Assembly (NCBI RefSeq): GCF_030064895.1
Contig: NZ_JASJEB010000008.1
Coordinates: 25,937-89,936, forward strand
Length of the DNA stretch: 64,000 nt
Reading direction: 5' to 3'
Origin: Crocosphaera sp.
GTDB lineage: Bacteria; Cyanobacteriota; Cyanobacteriia; Cyanobacteriales; Microcystaceae
Made by a program: the position numbers and the translations under genes. The notes under the pieces were generated by a model. It worked only from the letters and a program-made list of their open reading frames with translations. It was not told where the DNA came from and searched no databases. Positions 8,818 to 16,235 of this stretch are shown here, one piece after another; the stretch's first letter is position 1; each line of letters opens with the position of its first letter.

Positions 8818-9084
8818 TTATTCTTGTTTCGAGTAATACTCAATTGCTTTGCCGTCTCTAAAGACGACAGTATCAGGAATCTCTGGAAAATAAGGATCAA
8901 AAAGCACTGAGTCACTTTTTTCTTCCAGCTCACAATCTAGCAAAAAAGCATTAAGTTCAAACAACTTATCCTTGGCAATATCAAGCGTACAAACAATTAA
9001 TCTTAAGGGGACAGATAGAAAAAGAATTAGTACCCCCAAAACCATCGTTAACGGAGTTAAACAAAGTCCAAAAAAAAATTTCAT
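8818..9084 (-). CDS. Small membrane-anchored phage protein
   Basis: An 88-aa ORF overlaps the previous gene by four bases (ATGA). The N-terminus is strongly hydrophobic ('TPLTMVLGVLILFLSVPL'), predicting one or two membrane segments, and is followed by an acidic C-terminal half. A holin or a superinfection-exclusion role is conceivable, but it sits in a head-gene operon and no family is recognised. Confidence 0.6.
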   Translation of the reverse strand: MKFFFGLCLTPLTMVLGVLILFLSVPLRLIVCTLDIAKDKLFELNAFLLDCELEEKSDSVLFDPYFPEIPDTVVFRDGKAIEYYSKQE

Positions 9085-9752
9085 AAGATTACGGGTCTGT
9101 ACTTCACGAAAGATAAAAACAACTCATCGGGAATTGTTCCTGGTAGAACCTTGTCTGATGACTCAACCTCAAATTCCCGAAAAGGAACTTTTAGACGCTT
9201 GTTGCCTTTGTAGGGCATTGAATTATTGCCTTCAATATAAGAAAGAATCTTACCAGCCGCAGCCTTTAATTGATTTATTTCAAATGTGTTTTGAGTGAAA
9301 TCTAAGCCCGACGAATAGGTCAACTCACACTCACTGGTGTAATGTCGCCCGAAATGTCCTCTTGTCCCTAGAAAACCGTAACTGAACTGGCGATAAAAAT
9401 TTTTATTAAAGTTTAATCGCCCGTCGATATCTAGGGTATAAGCGTCGTCCTCGACTGTGACCCAATCCCCAATCGATATGACATTCCTAGAAAAGTCCAT
9501 GATATTACCCAGTCGGACTTTGATTACTGGAGTCGGTTCGGTAAGAACTGGAGTATGGCTAAAATAAACAGTTTGGGCTTTTATATTTACATCTTTTCTC
9601 TCTTGAAATTCCGTTACTTCAAGAGGTCGGTTAGCCCCTTTTCCCGACTCGATTATGGACTGGACAAAAAGCAAGGCACTATTAAGGGCATCCCCTGTTA
9701 ACGTTACATCAGGGGCGTAGGTATTCGCGTCAGCAGGGGTTAGAATAGCCAT
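9081..9752 (-). CDS. Putative head-tail connector protein
   Basis: A 223-aa protein downstream of the capsid gene. 'ALLFVQSIIESGKGANRPLE' at the start and 'INQLKAAAGKILSYIEGN' later resemble the helical parts of gp6-like connector proteins, which form the ring between portal and tail. The match is by pattern and position, not by a decisive motif. It overlaps the following membrane-protein gene by four bases. Confidence 0.5.
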   Translation of the reverse strand: MAILTPADANTYAPDVTLTGDALNSALLFVQSIIESGKGANRPLEVTEFQERKDVNIKAQTVYFSHTPVLTEPTPVIKVRLGNIMDFSRNVISIGDWVTVEDDAYTLDIDGRLNFNKNFYRQFSYGFLGTRGHFGRHYTSECELTYSSGLDFTQNTFEINQLKAAAGKILSYIEGNNSMPYKGNKRLKVPFREFEVESSDKVLPGTIPDELFLSFVKYRPVIL

Positions 9753-9755
9753 TTA

Positions 9756-9968
9756 TTATTTAAAGGAACAGGATTTGTCCCCCTCGGGGCAAAAAGGATT
9801 GCCATATAGATCGGTTCGGTGCTTAGATCCACACTTGGGGCAAAGAAGTGTGTTCTCGGGAAGTTTCATTTCTTTTGCGGCTCCAGCAACCACCCTTTGG
9901 TAGTAGTCTTCTTTAGGCTTTGGTGTAGTTTTAGAGGATGTCTTAGGCGTAATAGTTGTTTCTGTCAT
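9756..9968 (-). CDS. Small zinc-ribbon-like phage protein
   Basis: A 70-aa protein with a Thr/Lys/Pro-rich N-terminus and a C-terminal 'CPKCGSKH ... FCPEGDKSC' arrangement: CxxC followed by two further cysteines about 15-20 residues on. This could bind zinc. It lies five bases after the capsid gene and three before the connector gene, so it is co-transcribed with capsid genes. Its function is unknown. Confidence 0.6.
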   Translation of the reverse strand: MTETTITPKTSSKTTPKPKEDYYQRVVAGAAKEMKLPENTLLCPKCGSKHRTDLYGNPFCPEGDKSCSFK

Positions 9969-9973
9969 AATAA

Positions 9974-11761
9974 TTAAGCTGCAAAATCTAATGTTCTAAG
10001 TTCAAGCACACGAAGTTGTTGGGGAACAGTGGACGTATCACTGTATCCACTGGGGTCAACGTCTAAAGCGGTAAAAGCTTCCGTGGAGAGCCAAATAACA
10101 TCTGATTTACGTTGATAATTGGTTATTTCGTGCTGGCGTAGTTCCATCGGATCGCCGATACCGCGTCCAATGGTTTGATCACCAAAGGCGTAGGAAGTTC
10201 TGGTCAGGGTAGAACCAAGTCCAGAGCCAAGGGTAACATTTTGTACACCTTCTGTCCCGGCTGCCCCAATTGCAAAAGCGTTTTGAACAAATATATGAAA
10301 TCCGTAATACTTTCCTTGATAACCTGACACTTTTCCTGTATCACCAGGGGGAATTACAGTAGGATTCAGAATATTGGTCAAGTCCATTAAGGAGTTATGG
10401 TTAGGAGCTTCCCACTGCCCGTCTAAACTTAGCTGGAATTGTGCCAAAGCGGTAGGATGTAAAACTAAACCGTAACAATTGTCTGGGTAAGGTTGGATTT
10501 GGAGTATATCCATGTATGCGCGAAGGCTGATCAAGAAGTTTCTTGTTATAGTCCCGTTGCTTCCCGTGTCAATATCGGTTGCAGTAGTAGTAACCACCCC
10601 GTTGTTATTATAAACCACCCGAGAAGTTGGGGCCCAAAGTGAGCGAATCTTTAGGTCTTCAAATTGACAATAATTAAATCGTACGTTCCTATTGATAATA
10701 GATATTAAATCTATTAACGAATAACTGGTGACAAAACTGGTCGTGCGGATAGGCTTAATATTCGTACCAACTTTACCCATACCCCTTTCTTTGAGTATGG
10801 ACGATACTACTCCCGTTTGTACGGGATCATAGTCATCTTGGATGGCTACGAATGCCCCACCCCCACTTAAATCCCAGTCAGTGGGGTCTGTTGAAGATGC
10901 TTGATAAGCCGCTCTTGGGATCTGAATCGTATCCCCCTCGGATTTCGTGAAATTAATCTGAGTCGTTGGAAACTGCCAGAAAATATGTCCCGGTCGGTGA
11001 GTCTCCCTCATAAGGGGACTTAGCTTATCCAAGAACCCTCCAACCACATCACTGATTGTGGTTGCCGCTTTAACTATTCCTAAACCTCCAGATTTTTGAC
11101 CACAAAGAAGCCCATTCTTCTTCATGCTTTTTTCAAGCTCTTCTAAGTAAACCACTCTATTTTTTGCGATAAAGGCATCAAGCTGAGTTGTGTCATGGGA
11201 ATCGCTGATAGAACCCTTTAAATTGTTTTTACTAATCCGAGAAGAGGAAATCATATCCTCGACATCCCTTAAGATACCAGTAGCCTTCTCGGCATCATGA
11301 GCAATCTGTGTGTTGAAATTGATACCTTTTTCCACAGAGTTTGGATTACCAGTTAATTTAAACAAATCCTCTAGTCTGCTATTAGCTTCAGTAGTGGTCT
11401 CAAGCTCTTCTTTAAGCTTGGTGGTACGCTCTTCCCATGCTTGATTAGTTTTTTCTAAAGCATCTTTGTGCGCTTTTTCTAAACTTTCTAGTTTGGATTC
11501 ATAGGACTTAATCTCTTGTTGGTGGTCACCTTTGAGCTTATCAATGGCACTGTCAACCATTGTTTTGACCAAACCCAAGATGTCACTTTGATTTAAAGAC
11601 GGGGTGGGTGATTCCGATCTGGGTTCTGTTTGCTCTAATGACTTTTTTGACTCGTTCACCTTGAGTGCTTCTTCTTCTTCCGGGGAGTCAGGGGTAGGAG
11701 TTTGCTTTTTTTCTTTTGTGATAGTTAATTTCTTAACTTCTGCTATAACATTTTTAGCCAT
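9974..11761 (-). CDS. Phage major capsid protein with long N-terminal coiled-coil region
   Basis: A 595-aa protein. I prefer ATG 11761 ('MAKNVIAEVKKL') over an upstream in-frame start at 11863, which would lie upstream of the predicted promoter. Residues about 15-160 are charged and coiled-coil, like a fused scaffold or delta domain. The remainder, with 'FPTTQINFTKSEGDTIQIPR' and 'NCYGLVLHPTALAQF', has the look of an HK97-fold or N4-gp56-type shell protein. It is the first gene of the head operon. A processed N-terminus is likely given the candidate protease upstream. The identification relies on length, context and pattern. Confidence 0.7.
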   Translation of the reverse strand: MAKNVIAEVKKLTITKEKKQTPTPDSPEEEEALKVNESKKSLEQTEPRSESPTPSLNQSDILGLVKTMVDSAIDKLKGDHQQEIKSYESKLESLEKAHKDALEKTNQAWEERTTKLKEELETTTEANSRLEDLFKLTGNPNSVEKGINFNTQIAHDAEKATGILRDVEDMISSSRISKNNLKGSISDSHDTTQLDAFIAKNRVVYLEELEKSMKKNGLLCGQKSGGLGIVKAATTISDVVGGFLDKLSPLMRETHRPGHIFWQFPTTQINFTKSEGDTIQIPRAAYQASSTDPTDWDLSGGGAFVAIQDDYDPVQTGVVSSILKERGMGKVGTNIKPIRTTSFVTSYSLIDLISIINRNVRFNYCQFEDLKIRSLWAPTSRVVYNNNGVVTTTATDIDTGSNGTITRNFLISLRAYMDILQIQPYPDNCYGLVLHPTALAQFQLSLDGQWEAPNHNSLMDLTNILNPTVIPPGDTGKVSGYQGKYYGFHIFVQNAFAIGAAGTEGVQNVTLGSGLGSTLTRTSYAFGDQTIGRGIGDPMELRQHEITNYQRKSDVIWLSTEAFTALDVDPSGYSDTSTVPQQLRVLELRTLDFAA

Positions 11762-11790
11762 AAAAAATAACCATTTTGATCTCTCCCTAC

Positions 11791-11837
11791 ATAATACAAC
11801 AGATTTATCTGTACAAATACAATTCTGTGTGTATAAT
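11791..11837. promoter_or_regulatory. Divergent promoter region with perfect operator between capsid and accessory operons
   Basis: ACAGATTTATCTGT at 11799-11812 has perfect 6-bp arms. On the minus strand TATTAT (11796-11791) follows it by two bases and serves the capsid gene. On the plus strand a consensus TATAAT stands at 11832-11837, preceded by AATTCTGTGTG, a degenerate operator half. Both operons would thus be blocked by one regulator. Confidence 0.6.
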
Positions 11838-11846
11838 ATGAAAAAG

Positions 11847-11872
11847 CCCTGCACCATTTGCACTGGTCAGGG
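11847..11872 (+). other. Leader hairpin in 5' UTR of the accessory operon
   Basis: CCCTG (11847-11851) and ACCA (11853-11856) pair with TGGT (11864-11867) and CAGGG (11868-11872), with one bulged C and a 7-base loop. It begins only a few bases after the predicted transcription start (about 11844), so it would cap the 5' end of the mRNA. Such a stem often protects transcripts from decay. Confidence 0.5.
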
Positions 11873-11905
11873 AATGGTAAACGACTAACACAGAGAGTCA
11901 TCTAC

Positions 11906-12604
11906 ATGAATAATTCTATCTCAAGAGCAATAAGAGTTCAAATCAAGATAGGTGAGATAACCGTAAATGCCTATCGATTACCTGACGGTCGAGACGTACT
12001 GGCAGGTAGGAATGTAACCGATTGTGTAAGCATATCCAACCATAAAGACCTGGGGCGTAAGCTAGGGGTGAAATCCTTGAAAGCTTTACCTAATGCCGAT
12101 TTGAGCCTGGGGCAAGTCAAGGCAGATTCAGGTGAGACATTTATCCCTGTTGCCTTGGAAGATGCGGTAACTTATTGGACTATTTTGTCTGGACAAGGCA
12201 ACAAAAAGGCAGCAGCGTTACTAGGTGCGTTAGCAATAGAAGCTTTAAAAAGACGGGTTGACCACAGGCTTGGAACGATTAAGGAAGAGGAAGAGTACGA
12301 AGCTTATACGGATATGGTTTGTACTCGCTTAATGGCAAGAAAGGCATGGACTGATACACTTCGAGATCACCACATGAAACTTTATGGAACCAGTCCAACG
12401 CCAGAACAGTACAAAGATTGGACGGTAACAGTCAACCTTGCTTTGTTCAACCAGAAGCACTTTAATTGCGATCGCACAGAAAATATGACCCCCGATCAAC
12501 AACGATTGATCATTGACTTTGAGCGAACCGCTACAAGGATGACCAGTAAATACCCCACAGCTACCCCTGGTAAGATCATCGAAAAAGCTTTACTAACTTT
12601 CTAA
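11906..12604 (+). CDS. Conserved-looking cyanophage protein, possible regulator, first gene of accessory operon
   Basis: Start at ATG 11906 ('MNNSISRAIRVQIKIGE') gives 232 aa; the longer in-frame start at 11858 falls inside the leader hairpin. The middle contains 'LEDAVTYWTILSGQGNKKAA' and 'LGALAIEALKRRVDHRLG', a pattern I associate with cyanobacterial hypothetical proteins, sometimes near antirepressors. It is Lys/Arg-rich with no clear helix-turn-helix. It heads a seven-gene plus-strand operon and may regulate it; that is inference. Confidence 0.6.
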   Translation: MNNSISRAIRVQIKIGEITVNAYRLPDGRDVLAGRNVTDCVSISNHKDLGRKLGVKSLKALPNADLSLGQVKADSGETFIPVALEDAVTYWTILSGQGNKKAAALLGALAIEALKRRVDHRLGTIKEEEEYEAYTDMVCTRLMARKAWTDTLRDHHMKLYGTSPTPEQYKDWTVTVNLALFNQKHFNCDRTENMTPDQQRLIIDFERTATRMTSKYPTATPGKIIEKALLTF

Positions 12605-12629
12605 ACACACACACATACCTGCAAGTATT

Positions 12630-12866
12630 ATGACACTAACCCAAGAATACCAACGCAACTCTACATCCGTTTGTCCATTAGAAGAATTAAAAGAGGGAGA
12701 CGCTTTCTATGTAGGCAAAGGAACCCCTGCCGTTAGGTGGACCGTTCTAAAGTCAATCAGCGAAACAGGAAATGTGGTAGCTATATCTTTGTCAGGAAAC
12801 ATTTGGAAATTCAACAAAAAGATTCTCAGAAATAAACCAGTTCACAAGGTGATTACCAATGACTGA
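12630..12866 (+). CDS. Small hypothetical phage protein upstream of nblA-like gene
   Basis: A 78-aa ORF in the accessory operon; its stop overlaps the ATG of the NblA-like gene by eight bases. The sequence is short beta strands ('GDAFYVGKGTPAVRWTVLK', 'GNVVAISLSGNIWKFNKK'), suggesting a small barrel or SH3-like fold. No family is recognised. A degenerate ACACACATACCTG operator-like element lies just before its start. Confidence 0.6.
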   Translation: MTLTQEYQRNSTSVCPLEELKEGDAFYVGKGTPAVRWTVLKSISETGNVVAISLSGNIWKFNKKILRNKPVHKVITND

Positions 12867-13011
12867 ATTAACACTAGCACAACAGTTTGAGATGCAACGG
12901 ATACGTAACGCAACTAAGACAATGACTAAAAAACAAGCAGTAGATTTATTGGTACAGGCAACCCGTCTATTAACAATCAAAAATAATGTAATTAGGAGTT
13001 TAGGTAAATGA
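12859..13011 (+). CDS. nblA: NblA-like phycobilisome degradation protein (50 aa)
   Basis: ATG 12859 to TGA 13009-13011 encodes 50 residues. It fits the NblA family (PF04485) along its whole length: N-terminal 'ELTLAQQFEMQ' matches the family's 'LSLEQQF' start, 'MTKKQAVDLLV' matches the 'MSxEQAxDFLV' helix junction, and 'IKNNVIRSLGK' ends in the L-x-K pattern near the C-terminus implicated in phycobiliprotein binding. NblA is an adaptor that brings Clp protease to phycobilisomes. Both ends overlap neighbouring genes (12866 and 13008), so it is translationally coupled in a phage operon. It differs from chromosomal nblA genes by this context. The family call rests on visual alignment only. Confidence 0.75.
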   Translation: MTELTLAQQFEMQRIRNATKTMTKKQAVDLLVQATRLLTIKNNVIRSLGK

Positions 13012-13187
13012 TTTATTCTATTCAACTGAATTTATTTGAACAAAAAACAGATACAAAAGAAAAGCCTTGGATTGTATCCATAGGGACAAAACCTTGGGAC
13101 GATTCCGCTAACCAACTAACATCATTTTCTTTGTTGGGGGACAAATTATTCTCAACACAACAGGAAATAGCATTACTTAATGGATAA
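13008..13187 (+). CDS. Small hypothetical phage protein (59 aa)
   Basis: ATG 13008 overlaps the NblA-like stop (ATGA) and the ORF ends with TAA at 13185-13187. The 59-aa product has two 'KPW' tripeptides ('KEKPWIVSIGTKPWDD') and no recognised motif. Four-base overlaps on both sides support real translation. The function is unknown. Confidence 0.55.
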   Translation: MIYSIQLNLFEQKTDTKEKPWIVSIGTKPWDDSANQLTSFSLLGDKLFSTQQEIALLNG

Positions 13188-13329
13188 CAATGTGTTTTCG
13201 GACTTAGCTTATGGAATGTTGCTGTTTGTTATCTGTAGAACAAGACTTGAAGATGGCACTCATTTAAGTAATTATTTGGAGTCACTTAATAGACAAGGAG
13301 CAACTTTCATTGCTTCCAAGAAATCTTAG
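13180..13329 (+). CDS. Very small hypothetical phage protein (49 aa)
   Basis: ATG 13180 lies inside the end of the previous gene and the ORF closes with TAG at 13327-13329. The 49-aa product has a hydrophobic patch ('LAYGMLLFVICRTR') that could be one short membrane helix. No family is recognised. The call is supported mainly by the tight overlap in the operon. Confidence 0.45.
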   Translation: MDNNVFSDLAYGMLLFVICRTRLEDGTHLSNYLESLNRQGATFIASKKS

Positions 13330-13350
13330 ACATCACCTATGAGGACTAAC

Positions 13351-13914
13351 ATGAAAGAACAACTTTATCGGCACTACGAAAGCAATTATCTTTACAAAAT
13401 TACCGATGAGTCTATTGATACAGACTCAGGTGAACCTCGCATCACCTATAAAAATGTAAATCACCAAAACGCAAGAAACTTAAACTGCACAAAATCATAT
13501 TTTTTCGAGGTATTTGAAAATGGGGTTTCGAGATTTGCTCCGATTTTCCCAGAAAAAGAAATAGCGAATCAAAAGCTATTTAATTCTGTTCATGATGCGG
13601 TCGTTAAAGACATTGAGGATTTGATGGCAAAAGTTGATGTGTTAGCTGCACCACTTGAAGACGAAAGCCTTTACACAGAAGAAATGGCAACAGCTATTCA
13701 CCTTAAAAGGCTTGTCGGAACTACCACGAGCATTAAAGAAGACTTGCTAGAAAGAAGAAAAAAAGGAATAGAAACCTATGGGAAACACCTAACGCCCTTC
13801 AATGATCGCAATGCCTTGCAGGATGCTTATGAAGAAAAGTTAGACGAATTGTGTTATCAGAAGCAGGATCTAATGGAAAAAGAACAACGCAGGAAGATTC
13901 AGGAATCGCTGTAA
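13351..13914 (+). CDS. MazG-like nucleotide pyrophosphohydrolase candidate
   Basis: I choose ATG 13351 (187 aa) because GAGG lies six bases upstream; an in-frame ATG at 13339 precedes it. The C-terminal region, 'RRKKGIETYGKHLTPFNDRN' then 'DAYEEKLDELCYQKQDLME', resembles the phage all-alpha NTP pyrophosphohydrolase signature (R..GI..YG..L followed by EExxD). These enzymes hydrolyse dNTPs or alarmones. The next gene is dCTP deaminase, so a role in nucleotide pools is consistent. The N-terminal half is not recognised. The assignment is moderate. Confidence 0.5.
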   Translation: MKEQLYRHYESNYLYKITDESIDTDSGEPRITYKNVNHQNARNLNCTKSYFFEVFENGVSRFAPIFPEKEIANQKLFNSVHDAVVKDIEDLMAKVDVLAAPLEDESLYTEEMATAIHLKRLVGTTTSIKEDLLERRKKGIETYGKHLTPFNDRNALQDAYEEKLDELCYQKQDLMEKEQRRKIQESL

Positions 13915-13941
13915 ATACTTCACTGAATAAAGGACAAACAA

Positions 13942-14526
13942 ATGCTACTAAAAAATGACAGATGGATTAGGCAAAACGCTTCAGAAGGCATGATCAAACC
14001 CTTTAAGGGTAAAATTATAGACCTAGAAAAATGGAGAAAAATTATTTCTTATGGAACAAGTAGTTATGGATATGATATTAGGCTATCCCCAAAAGAGTTC
14101 AGAGTATTCAGACATATTCCGGGAAAAGTTTTAGATCCAAAAAGCTTTGATACAAATCATCTAGAAAAAGTTGAATTAAACAAAGAAGAAGACGACAAGT
14201 ATTTTATCCTCCCAGGCAACTCCTATGGCTTAGGCGTTTCCTTAGAACACATAAATATTCCTGACAATATTACTGTTATTTGTATTGGAAAAAGCACTTA
14301 TGCGCGTTCAGGAATAATTGCCAATGTCACGCCTGGGGAGGCTGGCTGGTCAGGACATTTAACTTTAGAGTTTTCCAATAGTTCCCCGTCTGATTGTAGA
14401 ATTTACGCCAACGAGGGTATTGTCCAGCTATTATTTTTCGAGGGTGAACCCTGCGAAACAACCTATGGTGATCGTAAGGGTAAGTATCAAGGGCAAACGG
14501 AAGAAGTTACCTTACCCAGGGTCTAA
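13942..14526 (+). CDS. dcd: dCTP deaminase
   Basis: A 194-aa protein. 'SYGYDIRLSP' (about 41-50), 'GKSTYARSGI' (117-126, with Arg122) and 'GWSGHLTLEFSNSS' (135-148, with catalytic Glu143) are the conserved blocks of dCTP deaminase. The enzyme makes dUTP from dCTP for thymidylate synthesis; phages use it to steer host nucleotides into their DNA. I see no clear bifunctional dUTPase feature. It is the last gene of the plus-strand accessory operon and overlaps the convergent gene by four bases. Confidence 0.9.
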   Translation: MLLKNDRWIRQNASEGMIKPFKGKIIDLEKWRKIISYGTSSYGYDIRLSPKEFRVFRHIPGKVLDPKSFDTNHLEKVELNKEEDDKYFILPGNSYGLGVSLEHINIPDNITVICIGKSTYARSGIIANVTPGEAGWSGHLTLEFSNSSPSDCRIYANEGIVQLLFFEGEPCETTYGDRKGKYQGQTEEVTLPRV

Positions 14527-15263
14527 CATAAGACCTCAACCATTTGCTGATTAATGACCCTCGCTTGTTTACAGTCACCAGCCGTTACCAGGGATAGCTC
14601 TACGGAGCTATCCCATCCGTGTTCTATAAAGTAGGGGGCAATCCGCCACTTTTCTTCTGGAGGTACATCATCAGCATACCAAGCTAAAAACATCTGTGTG
14701 GGCATATAGTGGGGGCATCTTTCGTCACGAAACTTAACCATTTCCGTTTTTGTGCTACATAACGGACAATAATAATCAAGATTGGCTTTACCACCTATAC
14801 TTACGTCACTGTTTCGCTGATACCTTAGCTGTGAATGGATAGGATGGGAGTCTTCCACAGCAGCGTAAAGAGTAACTTGATAATATCCCTCGCGCATCAG
14901 TATTTTACGGTCGTACTCATTGTTTGATTTTTGTAAGAGATAGTCCATCATAGCATTGTCCACTGTGGGATAATGCCATAATTCAGCATCAAAAATCATG
15001 CCCATGCTATTGTGAGAGTTACCCCATGTGTGATCAAGTAGCAAATCCTGCCCACCTTGACCATAAGAGGCTGTAATAAGCTCTAGCGTCTCTAGAGACC
15101 ATTTACCATTTGAGCCGTGAATTAGATTATTGGAAGCAGCAATAGGGACTACTATTAACTCTTCCAAGGCATAGTCAGGTTGATTGATGGGCTTTAATTT
15201 ATTGATTTTTTCTAGTTGCTCTGACGATGGGTTGTACCGTTTTAGAGACTCAAGTAGATCCAT
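14523..15263 (-). CDS. Putative prohead maturation protease
   Basis: A 246-aa protein between the minor head gene and the major capsid gene. 'QDLLLDHTWGNSHNSMGMIF' (His after a strand) and 'RNSDVSIGGKANLDY' (Ser) resemble the His and Ser regions of HK97-type prohead proteases. A Cys/His cluster follows ('CPLCSTKTEM' and 'ERCPHY'), unusual for that family and possibly a zinc ribbon. Gene order supports the call, but the motif match is weak; another capsid-associated protein is possible. Confidence 0.45.
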   Translation of the reverse strand: MDLLESLKRYNPSSEQLEKINKLKPINQPDYALEELIVVPIAASNNLIHGSNGKWSLETLELITASYGQGGQDLLLDHTWGNSHNSMGMIFDAELWHYPTVDNAMMDYLLQKSNNEYDRKILMREGYYQVTLYAAVEDSHPIHSQLRYQRNSDVSIGGKANLDYYCPLCSTKTEMVKFRDERCPHYMPTQMFLAWYADDVPPEEKWRIAPYFIEHGWDSSVELSLVTAGDCKQARVINQQMVEVLC

Positions 15264-15278
15264 GGGATTTTATTTTAA

Positions 15279-15962
15279 TTATACAGTTCTGCCTGTTATG
15301 TTAGATGAATTTGCTGTACGTTCCTGTTCAAAAACTTCTATTTGAGCTTTAAGGATTTTATTCTCAAGTTTTAGCTCCTCAACTTTCTTTTCTAGTGACG
15401 CGACTTTATCCTTGTAGTAACTACCAGAGTTACGAGCAAACTTCTGATCAAATAAAATCTTTACGCCTTTTTCTATTTGTGCTGGACTCGGGGTTTCTGT
15501 TAAACAATAAGAAGTGATAGTTTCCCATTTTTCTCTAACTTTTTCAACTTGTTCTAAGTCGCAAGTAACCCCTTGTCTAATCTGTTCCGATAAATTATTA
15601 TTAAGTTTGTTTATACGACGACGTGCGTTAGGAGTGGGACTGGCTATAACCTTCATCCTTAAACCTTTTAATTCATTGAAGGCGTAAGTTCCTGGCTCTA
15701 TTCCTAGTAAAAGTTCGAGATTAACACAGTTAATCATTGCCTGGAAATAGGTTTGAGTATAAAACTTTTCTGACTTTAGATTTTCGTTAAAAAACTTATT
15801 AAAATGCTTGTAACCACATACTAAATGCCCACCACTTTCAATAAATTCTATTATTAAATTAGCTTTTTGTTTTCTACCTTTCCTATCAATAGTAGAAACT
15901 TTACTCAAAGTATTTAATTGTCGCTCGACTGCCTCTTGGTTGATTTTAATCTGGTTACGCAT
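15279..15962 (-). CDS. Hypothetical phage protein with C-terminal coiled coil
   Basis: A 227-aa basic protein. The first 70 residues are helical; the last 45 form a clear coiled coil ('VASLEKKVEELKLENKILKA'). There is no catalytic motif I recognise. It lies 15 bases upstream of the candidate protease and might be a scaffold or DNA-associated protein; this is speculative. Confidence 0.6.
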   Translation of the reverse strand: MRNQIKINQEAVERQLNTLSKVSTIDRKGRKQKANLIIEFIESGGHLVCGYKHFNKFFNENLKSEKFYTQTYFQAMINCVNLELLLGIEPGTYAFNELKGLRMKVIASPTPNARRRINKLNNNLSEQIRQGVTCDLEQVEKVREKWETITSYCLTETPSPAQIEKGVKILFDQKFARNSGSYYKDKVASLEKKVEELKLENKILKAQIEVFEQERTANSSNITGRTV

Positions 15963-15968
15963 GATTAT

Positions 15969-16235
15969 TTAGTTTTTAATCTTTGTTTTTTTAGCAATAC
16001 CAAGTCCACCTACTCCAGAGAAGAAACATACAGACCACCAGTTGTTATTTCTTTCTCTATTCAGGGAAGCGGATGGGGTTTCCCCTATGTGACTTGAGGG
16101 AGGAAAATAGGTGGTAGTTACGAATCCAGCAATAGAAGCAATCACCAAAAAAGCCGAAATAAATAAGACGACATTGAATTTTACAGTTTCACATCTATCA
16201 TCGATTCCGTTTTGATTTAAGTCGTGTTTTTCCAT
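15969..16235 (-). CDS. Small membrane protein with EF-hand-like loop, holin candidate
   Basis: ATG 16235 shares a base with the upstream stop (TAATG), so I prefer it to the in-frame start at 16247; the product is 88 aa. The N-terminus 'DLNQNGIDDRCE' matches the DxNxNGxxDxxE calcium-binding loop. One strong membrane helix follows ('VVLFISAFLVIASIAGFV') and a weaker hydrophobic segment ('WWSVCFFSGVGGLGIAKK'). Size and topology would suit a holin, but gene position among head genes makes this uncertain. Confidence 0.55.
   Translation of the reverse strand: MEKHDLNQNGIDDRCETVKFNVVLFISAFLVIASIAGFVTTTYFPPSSHIGETPSASLNRERNNNWWSVCFFSGVGGLGIAKKTKIKN

Noticed and set aside
11761..11863. 34-residue N-terminal extension of the capsid protein
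   Set aside because: The extension would be transcribed from upstream of the predicted promoter and contains no phage-like sequence; ATG 11761 is preferred.
12792..13025. A 77-aa minus-strand ORF across the accessory operon
   Set aside because: It is antisense to the NblA-like gene and its neighbour, which overlap each other as an operon should; the minus frame has no motif.
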